64,000 nucleotides of DNA from Halictus rubicundus (taxonomy: Eukaryota > Arthropoda > Insecta > Hymenoptera > Halictidae): NCBI RefSeq assembly GCF_050948215.1, contig NW_027488637.1:744001-808000 (forward strand), in the 5' to 3' direction. Below, piece after piece: positions 40,938 through 49,571 of the stretch. Position numbers and translations under genes: made by a program. Positions within the stretch are counted from its first letter, which is position 1, and every line of letters begins with the position of its first letter. The notes beneath the pieces are model-generated. The model was not told the origin of the DNA. It did no database searches and saw only the letters and a program-made list of their open reading frames with translations.

Positions 40938-43900
40938 TCAGAGGCGTCGCAACGGGGGTACGCCCCCGGGGCGTACCCTGCGCCGCCTCCCCCCCCTTCG
41001 GCCGGGATCGTGATTACGCTCCCGATCCCGTTCCGCAGCCTCCTTCCGCAGCATAACCCGCTCGCAGAAGGAAGCGAACCCCCTCCGCGCCTCCTCGCCA
41101 CCGGCTGCCGCAGCGACGACAGCCGGGAGCGAGAGGTCGTGGCCCACCGCGCGCCGCAGGGCACGGCGCTCTCCCCCCCATGCCGGACACTCCTCCAGAG
41201 TGTGTTGCGCCGTGTCCCGCGGCTCGCCGCAGTGGTGACACGCCTCCTCGGTCTCCCTCCCGATGCGACACAGGTAGTCGCCGAAGCACCCGTGCCCGGT
41301 CATCACCTGCGTCACACGGTAGGAGACCCTATGCCCCATCCATCCCCTGTTCCATTGATCGAACACCGGGAGGATGGCCCGAACGGCCCGCCTCTCGCCC
41401 TCCCTCGTCCCGGGAAGGCTATCGCGCCACTCCCGGGCTGCGTGCCGCCGAGCATGTCGCCTGAGCTCATCCACCATGAGCCGCGCCTGATCCGGGGCCA
41501 CCCCCCGGAGCCGGAGTTCCCTGGAGTGCGTATGCACATCCGCCAACACGCGGGCCTCCAGCTCGAGGGGGATCAGCCCCGACATCACCATCGCCGTCGC
41601 GTATGAAATGGTGCGGTACCCCCGCACGATGCCTATGGCCAGCCTGCGCTCGATGCGACGCAGCAGCGACCGTGTGCCGCCACTGCGCCCCCTAGCCAAG
41701 ACATCGCGCGCCCATGCAGGGGCTCCGTACAGGACCAAAACTCGCACCACCACCGCGAACAGACGACGCACCCGTCCACAGGGTCCCCCGAGATTCGGGA
41801 GAAGGCGACCGAGCGCAGCGGTCGCCCTCTCCGCCCGGGGCGCCAGCGACTCAAGGTGGCGGTCAAAACGCCACCGGCCGTCAAGCTCGAGTCCCAGGTA
41901 CCGCATCTGGGACCCGACCCTGACCATCCCCTCCCCCACGCAGATCCAGCACTGGGGAGGCGCCGCCAACCGGGCCGAGCGGAGAAACCACATGGCCCTG
42001 GTTTTCTCGACGGACACCTCTAGGCCCAGCGACCGGATCGCGCGCACCGCGCGCCACGCGCCGCGCTCCGCCAGGCAGATGGCCTCCTTCGCATACCTCC
42101 CGGTGGCCAATACCAGCGTGTCGTCGGCGTAACACGTCAGGCTGACCCCGGGAGGCATCTCCTCCCGCAGGACGCGATCGTACGCAAGATTCCACAGCAA
42201 CGGGCCCAACACCGAGCCCTGCGGAACCCCGCGCACGACGCCCCTGCGCACCATCCCGTACCGGCCGGGATACTCTATACCCATGTCGGAGAGATAGCTC
42301 CCGATCACCCTTCTGAGATACAGAGGCACCCGGTGGAAGACCAGGGCCTCCATTATCCGATCCCAGGGGACGGTGTTGAACGCGTTAGCGATATCCAAGG
42401 ATATCGCCAACGCAACACCGCCCCCCCTCGTACAGGCCTCCGAGAGAGCCCTCACCCGCCGAATAGCGTCGACGGTGGAGAGACCCTCCCGGAAGCCGAA
42501 TTGAACCCCGCTCAGATCGGGGACCCCTCCCGCCGACAGGTGCCGGACGAGGCGTCCAACGAGTACGCGCTCGAACAACTTCCCCGCCTCGTCCAGCAGA
42601 CAAATTGGCCGGTACCCTGAGGGCGAGTCCCGGGACTTGCCCCCCTTCGGAAGGAGGACCAACCTGCCCGACTTCCACTCCGTGGGGAACACCCCCTCCC
42701 TCAGACAGCCGTTATACAGCTGCCGGAGTTCGGCGGCGAGTCCCCCCTCCAGGGCCAAGACCAACGCGCGGCCCGGCACCCCGTCCGGGCCCGGGGCCTT
42801 GCGGCCCACCCGCCGCGCCCTGGCCATCGCCTCACCCAGCTCGCCGGCCGACACCTCCCACTCTGCGGACCAGGAGAGAGGCTCCTGTTCCCAATGGGAG
42901 CGGCGCAGTTGTCCCCCCTCTCGCGGGAAGAGGGACGCCACCACTCCCTCGAGCAGGTGGGGGTCCATCGACTCCGTCACCGGAGGCGCCCACGCGCGCA
43001 GCTTGTTCATGACAAGCTTGTACGGGCGCCCCCATGGATCGGAGTCCACCGTGCCGACGAGCTCCGACCACGCGTCGGCCTTGGCCCGCGCGATAGCCCT
43101 GCGGAGAACCCCGAGCGCGGCTCGGTACTCCCCGCCGAGCCTCGCCGTCGCCTCCTCGTCGTCGCTCCTCCTACGCGCTCGGCCGTACCGACGCCGCGCG
43201 GCATTGCAGGCACGCCGGAGCTCCGCAATGCCGGCGGACCACCAGTACGCCGCCCTCCTGGGGGCGAACCGGCTGCGGGGCATGGCGGTGTCGCACACCG
43301 CCGTCATTACCTCCCGCAGCCGCCTCGCCCCTTGCGCAGGCGCCAGCTCGGACAGTGCCGGCCCCGTCCATGTCGCCGCGGCTACCGCGGCCCCGAACGC
43401 GTCCGCGTCCAGCCGCTTCAAGGCCCATCGCGGCCGTCGGTCCCCCCGGCCCGGCCGGGAATCCCGCGCGTGGAGGGTGGGCCACACGTCCATGACGATG
43501 GGCGTATGGTCTGACGCAATCTCTATCTCCTCGGCCACCCTCCATCCCGACACCCGGCGCACGGCCGAGGGAGTCCCCCATGTCAGGTCGACAATCGAGA
43601 CCCCCTGCGGACGCACGCACGTCGGCGTGGATCCCCGGTTAATCAACCGGAGATCCAGGCCGGCCGCCCAGGTTAACACCTCGCTACCCCTAGTGGTCGT
43701 CCTGGGACTCCCCCACGATACCGCGTGGGCATTGAAGTCTCCCAAAGCGAGAACCGGGCGGGCGCTGCACCGCGCGATGCAGCTGTTCAGCCCACCCAGG
43801 AACCCCCGAAATTGATCGAGGCCACAGCTCGGCGAGATGTAGATCCCGACAACCGCGATGTCCCCCCATTGCACCGCCACGAATCCCTCGCCCCGCTCCA

Positions 43901-44258
43901 GAAGGGAGACCGACGGGGACCCGGGGCGGCTTCCCGCCACTATTACTACGGAGCCGATCTCGTCCCCCACCCAGAAGGGGTGTTCGGGGATTGCGTACGG
44001 CTCCGCCGCAACTGCCAGCCCAGCCCCCCACTCGCGCACGGCTTGGACAAACAGGTCCTGTGCCGCGCGCGAGTGGTTGAGGTTCGCCTGCAGAACCGGA
44101 GTAGGATTAAAAGTACCTACTCTAACATGGGCTCTGCAGAGTCCCCTCCCTGGGAGGTCCGGGCCCCCGGCGCCGTCTGCGGCCGCTGCGCGGATGCAGC
44201 CCCAGACGCGCCCTTCTCTTTCGTCGCCGCGCGGCCCCTCTTGGGAGCCGGGGCACAC
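40938..44258 (-). CDS. R1-clade ORF2: endonuclease-reverse transcriptase
   Basis: Polyprotein that nicks target DNA and copies element RNA at the nick. Numbering starts at the GTG at 44,258. The AP-endonuclease domain covers about residues 45-260: QANLNHS at 57-63, catalytic Glu86, GDFNAH at 173-178, SIVDLTW at 221-227, SDH at 249-251. The reverse transcriptase covers about 530-800: LPKGGKSRD near 536, LDIANAF at 621-627 (Asp622), GVPQGSVLGP near 677, YADD at 710-713. The C-terminal CX2CX8HX4C knuckle is Cys1007, Cys1010, His1019, Cys1024. The tail is Arg/Pro-rich and the stop is TGA. There is no frameshift or internal stop in 1,106 codons. The frame is open from 44,273 (a TAG lies just upstream) and has no ATG before residue 256, inside the endonuclease. 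It overlaps ORF1 by about 140 nt in the -1 frame, so translation probably depends on frameshifting or reinitiation; the true N-terminus is unknown. Confidence 0.92.
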   Translation of the reverse strand: MCPGSQEGPRGDEREGRVWGCIRAAAADGAGGPDLPGRGLCRAHVRVGTFNPTPVLQANLNHSRAAQDLFVQAVREWGAGLAVAAEPYAIPEHPFWVGDEIGSVVIVAGSRPGSPSVSLLERGEGFVAVQWGDIAVVGIYISPSCGLDQFRGFLGGLNSCIARCSARPVLALGDFNAHAVSWGSPRTTTRGSEVLTWAAGLDLRLINRGSTPTCVRPQGVSIVDLTWGTPSAVRRVSGWRVAEEIEIASDHTPIVMDVWPTLHARDSRPGRGDRRPRWALKRLDADAFGAAVAAATWTGPALSELAPAQGARRLREVMTAVCDTAMPRSRFAPRRAAYWWSAGIAELRRACNAARRRYGRARRRSDDEEATARLGGEYRAALGVLRRAIARAKADAWSELVGTVDSDPWGRPYKLVMNKLRAWAPPVTESMDPHLLEGVVASLFPREGGQLRRSHWEQEPLSWSAEWEVSAGELGEAMARARRVGRKAPGPDGVPGRALVLALEGGLAAELRQLYNGCLREGVFPTEWKSGRLVLLPKGGKSRDSPSGYRPICLLDEAGKLFERVLVGRLVRHLSAGGVPDLSGVQFGFREGLSTVDAIRRVRALSEACTRGGGVALAISLDIANAFNTVPWDRIMEALVFHRVPLYLRRVIGSYLSDMGIEYPGRYGMVRRGVVRGVPQGSVLGPLLWNLAYDRVLREEMPPGVSLTCYADDTLVLATGRYAKEAICLAERGAWRAVRAIRSLGLEVSVEKTRAMWFLRSARLAAPPQCWICVGEGMVRVGSQMRYLGLELDGRWRFDRHLESLAPRAERATAALGRLLPNLGGPCGRVRRLFAVVVRVLVLYGAPAWARDVLARGRSGGTRSLLRRIERRLAIGIVRGYRTISYATAMVMSGLIPLELEARVLADVHTHSRELRLRGVAPDQARLMVDELRRHARRHAAREWRDSLPGTREGERRAVRAILPVFDQWNRGWMGHRVSYRVTQVMTGHGCFGDYLCRIGRETEEACHHCGEPRDTAQHTLEECPAWGGERRALRRAVGHDLSLPAVVAAAAGGEEARRGFASFCERVMLRKEAAERDRERNHDPGRRGGRRRRVRPGGVPPLRRL
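40956..40978. repeat. Inverted repeat in the ORF2 tail of retrotransposon 1
   Basis: Perfect 11-bp arms, GGGTACGCCCC and GGGGCGTACCC, around a single central base, inside the codons for the Arg/Gly/Pro-rich end of ORF2. The matching part of the second element is also full of GC-rich inverted repeats. It could form an RNA hairpin just before the stop codon; a function is not shown. Confidence 0.7.
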
Positions 44259-44273
44259 GCTTTGGCCCCGAAT
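44117..44273 (-). promoter_or_regulatory. ORF1/ORF2 overlap with presumed recoding or reinitiation
   Basis: ORF2 is in the -1 frame relative to ORF1 and has no AUG here; the only nominal start is GTG at 44,258. Just before the ORF1 stop the RNA can form GGGACUC-UGCA-GAGCCC, a short hairpin with a UGCA loop, followed by AUG UUA GAG UAG in the ORF1 frame. I find no canonical X-XXY-YYZ slippery heptamer in the last 30 ORF1 codons. SART1 of silkworm uses termination-reinitiation at UAAUG; that exact signal is absent. The mechanism is therefore open. Confidence 0.55.
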
Positions 44274-46276
44274 CTATGGCCCGATGGTCTCCCCAGGTCC
44301 GCGCAGAGCGGACACCTGGGGGCGGCCTTACAGGCCGAAGCCCGGTGCTCCGCCGCCCCGCAGCGGTAGCACATCGCGCCTCTGTCGACCGCGCTCTTGC
44401 ATGTCGCCCGCGTGTGCCCCGTCTCCAAACAACGGAAGCATTGGAGGGGCCGCTCCCTCAGCGCCTCGACGCGGGCCGAGGACCAGCCGACCAGCAGCCG
44501 GCCTCCCGCCAACACTTTCTTGACGGCCGCGAGGGGGCCCTGGGCCCAACAGGAGCCCAGCGCCTGCTCCGAGGCGGGTCTGCGGATCTCGCCGACCCGG
44601 AACTCCGCCGCGGAACACCCCCCCGCCGCCGCCAGCGCCGCCGCTACGTCCCCGGGCGACACCGAGTCGTCCAGGCCCGCCACGCGCACCTCGCCGCGCT
44701 TGACCGCCTGGGAGACCTTAACCCCGGTCCCCCCAAGCGCCTCGGCGATCCTCCCGGAGAGGGCCCGTGCCTTCTCCTGGCACCCCGTGCCCCTGACCTC
44801 CAGGAGGATCCCGCCGGTTTTCGACCGCCTGGGAAGCACCCCCGACTCGATCCCGATAGCCTTGAGGTCCACCCTCTCTTTTGCCCTGGCCATCACCTCC
44901 GAATAAGTGAGCTTGCAGCTCTCGGGGATGGTGATGGCCACTGCTCCTGTTCTGGGGGTGCGTCCCAGGCCACCGTCCCTCCCGGCGGCGGGCTTCGCCG
45001 CGCTCGCGCCGCCCTGCACTCGTGCGCCGCCCGCCGCCCTCGGCTCCCTCGCAGCCTGCAGCCGTGAAGCGGCGGCAGCTGCCTCGGCCGCGGCTGCTCT
45101 CGCCGCAGCCTCCTCCGCGGCCATCTTCTTCTTGGCCCTCTTCGCCGCCTTGCTCGTCACCTCCATCCACGAGGCCGGGACGACCGGTGGCGGAATGATA
45201 ACGGGGGGCACCACCCTCACGTTGGACACGACCACCGGTCCAGTCCCCTTGGTGACAGACGTCGCCGGCAGAGAAGCCACCGGCGTCGCCTCGCGCGCCG
45301 ACTTACCCTCCGCCCGGAGGGCCGGGGCCAACCCGGCCAGAATCGTCCGGAACCGCTCCTCCATCCGGGCCTCTAGCTCCCGGTTCCTGGCCGTTATCAG
45401 CGCGCCAACCCGGAGAAGCAGGGCTTCGGAGTCCAAAACTCCCGCTCCCTCCCCCGACGATCCCATCGCCTCCATCCCCCGCGTACGGACCCCCGCTGTC
45501 GAGGAGGCGGGGGGCGCTTCCCCTATTGGCGCATGTCCCGCCCGGCGACCGCTGTCGGTGTTCGCCCGCCGCCCGGCCTCCATTGACCGGAGCCTCGCCC
45601 GGAGGTCACCCGCCTCCTTCGCGAGGGCCGCGTTCTGCTCGCGGAGGCGGGCCACCTCCTGGCTCCCCTGCCACGCCATCCCGGTAAAGCACCGCTGCAT
45701 CAAGGTGGTGCAGTGGGCCCTGGCGACTGCAGAACAATCCCGCAAGTCTTTAGCCAGGTCCCCCTTGAGGCCCTTTGAGACGGTGGAGACTCTCTCCACC
45801 CTCAGCATCGCCTCCTCCACCTCCCCTACTAGCTGCGCTGTCGGCATCCTCCCACCCAGCTCGATGAGGTCATCCACCCTCCTCGTCTGACTCCTCTCGG
45901 CGCGGCCGCCGAGGGCCAGATCCATGGTGGGCGTCCCCGACGAGCCCTCCCCGGGGTCCGTCCGCGACACCGACCCGCCGCGGGTGTGCTGCCCCCCCTC
46001 TAACCGGGCACGCTTGGGGTCAGAGACCCCAGATGTCGCGCCCCGCTTCTCCGCGCCCCCGCGCGTCACGATCGAGCCGACGGAGCTCGAGATGGAGATG
46101 ATTGTTTCATCCCCATCCGAGTCCTCGTCCGCGATGACCACGACCGCGTCCTCCCCGGCAGTAATCGTTGCCATCCCCTCCCCGTCAGTGACCGCTGCCG
46201 TCTCTTCCCCCGCCGCAGCTGCTGCCGTATCGGCAGCCTCCCCCACAACATCAAGGTTTTTATTATACGATTCCAT
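44117..46276 (-). CDS. R1-clade ORF1: gag-like nucleic-acid-binding protein
   Basis: 719 aa from the first ATG of the frame (46,276), which has G at -3 and G at +4; the frame is open for 26 more codons upstream without an ATG. Features in order: acidic, Ala-rich N-terminus (about 1-65); short basic PKRAR stretch near 87, a possible nuclear signal; heptad-like segment SQEVARLREQNAALAKEAG near 205-223, likely coiled coil; second charged helical part near 283-315; Lys/Ala-rich linker (about 376-410); conserved TYSEVMARAKE block at about 457-467, typical of R1/TRAS/SART ORF1, starting an RNA-binding fold. Three zinc knuckles follow: Cys613/616-His621-Cys626, Cys636/639-His644-Cys649 and Cys655/658-His667-Cys674. 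Family knowledge suggests it coats element RNA and directs it to the target chromatin. The stop is TAG, about 140 nt inside the ORF2 frame. No damage is seen. Confidence 0.9.
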   Translation of the reverse strand: MESYNKNLDVVGEAADTAAAAAGEETAAVTDGEGMATITAGEDAVVVIADEDSDGDETIISISSSVGSIVTRGGAEKRGATSGVSDPKRARLEGGQHTRGGSVSRTDPGEGSSGTPTMDLALGGRAERSQTRRVDDLIELGGRMPTAQLVGEVEEAMLRVERVSTVSKGLKGDLAKDLRDCSAVARAHCTTLMQRCFTGMAWQGSQEVARLREQNAALAKEAGDLRARLRSMEAGRRANTDSGRRAGHAPIGEAPPASSTAGVRTRGMEAMGSSGEGAGVLDSEALLLRVGALITARNRELEARMEERFRTILAGLAPALRAEGKSAREATPVASLPATSVTKGTGPVVVSNVRVVPPVIIPPPVVPASWMEVTSKAAKRAKKKMAAEEAAARAAAAEAAAAASRLQAAREPRAAGGARVQGGASAAKPAAGRDGGLGRTPRTGAVAITIPESCKLTYSEVMARAKERVDLKAIGIESGVLPRRSKTGGILLEVRGTGCQEKARALSGRIAEALGGTGVKVSQAVKRGEVRVAGLDDSVSPGDVAAALAAAGGCSAAEFRVGEIRRPASEQALGSCWAQGPLAAVKKVLAGGRLLVGWSSARVEALRERPLQCFRCLETGHTRATCKSAVDRGAMCYRCGAAEHRASACKAAPRCPLCADLGRPSGHRFGAKACAPAPKRGRAATKEKGASGAASAQRPQTAPGARTSQGGDSAEPMLE

Positions 46277-46609
46277 ATCTGGTCCCACGAGATTGGCAGG
46301 AAAAAACACGTCCGCCCGGGCAGAGCCTCCTTGCCCGGGTAAGGCTAATTTCAACTGGAGTTCGCCAGGTATCCAGAGATGGTGCGCTAGTGGCTGATGT
46401 ACCCCACCGGCCGCGCCCTGTAGCCAGGGCGTACCCTCTCACCGCGCACCTAAGCTTAGGGCATTAGGGATTTTTATAGAGGTTATCATCCTCGCGGCCC
46501 GGCCGATTAAGGCAAGACCACCGTTCCGGTAAAACATGACCACCGGTTTACGGCAAGGGCCCTGCGGCGACCTCCCCGGTCGTTATCGCAGGACCCATTC
46601 CGCGGTTTT

Positions 46610-46690
46610 TTATCCCTCCGTGTGAACCTTACCGGCAAGGGAGGCCCTGCCAGGATCCGAAGATCCCGCCGGCATCGCCTCATACATCAT
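46610..46690 (-). CDS. Upstream ORF of 26 codons in the 5' UTR
   Basis: Starts ATGATG at 46,690 and ends TAA at 46,610. The peptide begins MMYEAMPAGS and resembles nothing I recognise. Two shorter upstream frames start nearer the 5' end: ATG GGC at about 46,856 with 11 codons, and ATG CCA at about 46,817 with 9 codons. Such upstream AUGs would limit scanning to ORF1 and may point to cap-independent translation. They may equally be chance; conservation in other copies would decide. Confidence 0.3.
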   Translation of the reverse strand: MMYEAMPAGSSDPGRASLAGKVHTEG

Positions 46691-46729
46691 TGGGACTACT
46701 TTCCGCGGAATACCCCTCGCTCCGTTAGC

Positions 46730-46749
46730 AACACACAACTATGTGTGTT
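46730..46749. repeat. Short hairpin in the 5' UTR
   Basis: The perfect inverted repeat AACACACA (46,730-46,737) and TGTGTGTT (46,742-46,749) is separated by ACTA. It would form an 8-bp RNA stem with a four-base loop in the element transcript. Function unknown. Confidence 0.6.
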
Positions 46750-46790
46750 CCCAGGGACCACCACGAGGAGGTGGAGCGTAGAGGATTTTA

Positions 46791-46870
46791 GGGATATGAC
46801 CGCCACCACTGTGGCATACCTAGTAGTGGATCCGAATCACCACTACTAAGCCCATATCCCCTCGGTCCCC
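46791..46870 (-). ncRNA. Structured 5' terminus, candidate self-cleaving ribozyme-like fold
   Basis: In transcript numbering (1 = 46,870), GGGAUAUG at 11-18 pairs with CAUAUCCC at 73-80. Inside it lie a 9-bp stem UAGUAGUGG (23-31)/CCACUACUA (42-50) and a 5-bp stem GCCAC (56-60)/GUGGC (65-69), giving a three-way junction. The leading GGGGACCG could make a crossing helix, either with CGGUC at 69-73 (5 bp, sharing C73 with the outer stem) or, imperfectly, with CGGAUCC at 37-43. R2 and some other non-LTR elements start with an HDV-like ribozyme of about this size and helix order. The pairings are seen in the sequence. The ribozyme call is inference: no catalytic cytosine is clearly placed, and the long 23-50 stem competes with an HDV-type first helix. 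Confidence 0.4.
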
Positions 46871-46888
46871 TCCTCTATCCTATCCTCT
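46871..46888. repeat. Target-site duplication, 5' side of retrotransposon 1
   Basis: TCCTCTATCCTATCCTCT directly follows the GGGG start of the element (CCCC on the plus strand) and equals the 18 bp at 40,495-40,512. The satellite then continues as in empty-site copies. A longer-than-usual duplication with an intact 5' end argues for a complete insertion. Confidence 0.85.
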
Positions 46889-49524
46889 CCTCTATCCTAT
46901 CCTATCCTCTATCCTATCCCATCCTCTATCCTATCCTATCCTCTATCCTATCCTATCCTCTATCCTATCCTATCTTCTATCCTATCCCATCCTCTATCCT
47001 ATCCTATCCTCTATCCTATCCTATCCTCTATCCTATCCTATCCTCTATGCTATCCTATCCTCTATCCTATCCTATCCTCTATCCTATCCTCTATCCTATG
47101 CTATCCTCTATCCTATCCTATCCTCTATCCTATCCTATCATCTATCCTATCCTATCCTCAATCCTATCAAATCCCCTATCCTATCCTCTATCCTATCCTA
47201 TCCTGTATCCTATCCTATCCTGTATCCTATCCTATCCTCTATCCTATCCTCTATTCGATCCTATCCTCTATCCTATCCTATCCTCTATCCTATCCTATCC
47301 TCTATCCTATCCTATCCTCTATCCTATCCTATCCTCTATGCTATCCTATCCTCTATCCTATCCTATACTCTATCCTATCCTATCCTCTATCCTATCCTAT
47401 CCTCTATCCGATCCTATCCTCTATCCTATCCTATCCTCTATCCTATCCTATCCTCTATCCTATCCTATCCTCTATCCTATCCTATCCACTATCCTATCCT
47501 ATCATCTATCCTGTCCTATGCTCTATCCTATCCTATCGTCTATCCTATCCTCTCCTCTATCCTATCCTATCCTCTATCCTATCCCATCCTCTATCCTATC
47601 CTATCCTCTATCCTATCCTATCCTCTATCCTATCCTATCTTCTATCCTATCCCATCCTCTATCCTATCCTATCCTCTATCCTATCCTATCCTCTATCCTA
47701 TCCTATCCTCTATTCTATCCTATCCTCTATCCTATCCTATCCTCTATCCTATCCTCTATCCTATGCTATCCTCTATCCTATCCTATTCTCTATCCTATCC
47801 TATCATCTATCCTATCCTATCCTCAATCCTATCAAATCCCCTATCGTATCCTCTATCCTATCCTATCCTGTATCCTATCCTATCCTCTATCCTATCCTCT
47901 ATTCGATCCTATCCTCTATCCTATCGTATCCTCTATCCTATCCTCTATCCTATCCTCTATCCTATCCTCTATCCTATCCTATCCTCTATCCTATCCTATC
48001 CTCTATCCTAACCTATCCTCTATCCGATCCTATCCTCTATCCTATCCTATCCTCTATCCTATCCCATCCTCTATCCTATCCTATCCTCTATCCTATCCTA
48101 TCCTCTATCCTATCCTATCCTCTATGCTATCCTATCCTCTATCCTATCCTATCCTCTATCCTATCCTCTATCCTATGCTATCCTCTATCCTATCCTATCC
48201 TCTATCCTATCCTATCATCTATCCTATCCTATCCTCAATCCTATCAAATCCCCTATCCTATCCTCTATCCTATCCTATCCTGTATCCTATCCTATCCTCT
48301 ATCCTATCCTCTATTCGATCCTATCCTCTATCCTATCCTATCCTCTATCCTATCCTATCCTCTATCCTATCCTATCCTCTATCCTATCCTATCCTCTATG
48401 CTATCCTATCCTCTATCCTATCCTATCCTCTATCCTATCCTATCCTCTATCCTATCCTATCCTCTATCCGATCCTATCCTCTATCCTATCCTATCCTCTA
48501 TCCTATCCTATCCTCTATCCTATCCTATCCTCTATCCTATCCTATCCACTATCCTATCCTATCATCTATCCTGTCCTATGCTCTATCCTATCCTATCCTC
48601 TATCCTATCCTATCCTCTATCCTATCCTATCCTCTATCCTATCCTATCCTCTATCCTATCCTATCCTCTATCCTATCCCCTCCTCTATCCTATCCTATCC
48701 TCTATCCTATCCCATCCTCTATCCGATCCTATCCCCTATCCTATCCTATCCTCTCTCCTATCCTCTATCCTATCCTCTATCCTATCCTCTATCCTATCCT
48801 ATCCTCTATCCCATCCTATTCTCTATCCTATCCTATCCTCTATGCTATCCTATCCTATATCCTATCCTATCCTCTATCCTATCCTATCCTCTATCCTATC
48901 CTATCCTCTATCCGATCCTATCCTCTATCCTATCCTATCCTCTATCCTATCCTATCCTCTATCCTATCCTATCCTCTATCCTATCCTATCCTCTATCCTA
49001 TCCTATCCACTATCCTATCCTATCATCTATCCTGTCCTATGCTCTATCCTATCCTATCGTCTATCCTATCCTCTATCCTATCCTCTCCTCTATCCTATCC
49101 TATCCTCTATCCTATCCTATCTTCTATCCTATCCCATCCTCTATCCTATCCTATCCTCTATCCTATCCTATCCTCTATCCTATCCTATCCTCTATGCTAT
49201 CCTATCCTCTATCCTATCCTATCCTCTATCCTATCCTCTATCCTATGCTATACTCTATCCTATCCTATCCTCTATCCTATCCTATCATCTATCCTATCCT
49301 ATCCTCTATCCTATCAAATCCCCTATCCTATCCTCTATCCTATCCTATCCTGTATCCTATCCTATCCTCTATCCTATCCTCTATTCGATCCTATCCTCTA
49401 TCCTATCCTATCCTCTATCCTATCCTCTATCCTATCCTCTATCCTATCCTATCCTCTATCCTAACTTATCCTCTATCCGATCCTATCCTCTATCCTATCC
49501 TATCCTCTATCCTATCCTATCCTC

Positions 49525-49535
49525 TATCCTATCCT

Positions 49536-49540
<5 letters not shown>
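49525..49540. repeat. Probable target-site duplication, 3' side of retrotransposon 2
   Basis: TATCCTATCCTATCCT (16 bp) lies directly before the T-run and is repeated at 50,688-50,703 beyond the truncated end. Because the sequence is simple satellite, part of the match could be chance; length 11-16 bp is compatible. Confidence 0.6.

Positions 49541-49569
<29 letters not shown>
49540..49569 (-). other. Poly(A) tail of retrotransposon 2
   Basis: A run of 30 T on the plus strand (the first T may be target sequence) marks the 3' end of the minus-strand copy. The long clean tail suggests a fairly recent insertion. Confidence 0.9.

Positions 49570-49571
<2 letters not shown>

Larger units (their letters stand above)
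40513..46870 (-). mobile_element. Full-length R1-clade non-LTR retrotransposon (retrotransposon 1)
   Basis: About 6.36 kb, read on the minus strand. Order 5' to 3': 5' UTR beginning GGGGACCGAG (46,870-46,277), ORF1 (gag-like, three CCHC knuckles), ORF2 (AP-type endonuclease, reverse transcriptase, CCHC) overlapping in the -1 frame, 3' UTR, poly(A). An 18-bp target-site duplication brackets it. Two ORFs, the APE-type endonuclease, three ORF1 knuckles and the ORF2 CX2CX8HX4C motif are the standard plan of the R1 clade (R1, TRAS, SART, RT, Waldo types). Unlike rDNA-specific R1 it has a clear poly(A) and sits in a satellite, as telomere-specific TRAS and SART sit in TTAGG repeats. Both ORFs are open and catalytic residues are present, so it may be recently active. 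The family name is not determined. Confidence 0.93.
46277..46870 (-). other. 5' UTR of retrotransposon 1
   Basis: 594 bp upstream of the ORF1 ATG, less GC-rich than the coding part. It contains a strongly structured first 80 nt (46,791-46,870), an 8-bp hairpin AACACACA/TGTGTGTT with a 4-nt loop (46,730-46,749), and several upstream AUGs including a 26-codon frame. In this clade the 5' UTR usually carries an internal promoter; no specific promoter motif can be assigned from this sequence. Confidence 0.8.
46871..49540. repeat. 17-bp satellite array between the two retrotransposons
   Basis: 2.67 kb of the homogeneous type, directly continuing the variant order interrupted at 40,512. The TCCTGTCCTATGCTC landmark occurs at about 47,510, 48,560 and 49,032. 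CTATTCGATCC and TCAAATCCCC variants are present. It is cut at 49,540 by the second element. No gene is seen. Confidence 0.93.

Noticed and set aside
46277..46354. ORF1 start at TTG (46,354), giving 745 residues
   Set aside because: TTG is not a likely start in a eukaryote; the first ATG at 46,276 has a strong context and keeps all domains.
40675..46849. Plus-strand and alternative minus-frame open frames overlapping the first retrotransposon
   Set aside because: They are antisense or out-of-frame shadows of ORF1 and ORF2 in GC-rich DNA; compositions are Arg/Pro/Ala-rich without recognisable domains.
40513..46870. Retrovirus or LTR retrotransposon
   Set aside because: No long terminal repeats, integrase or protease; the APE endonuclease, YADD reverse transcriptase, poly(A) and target-site duplication fit a non-LTR element.
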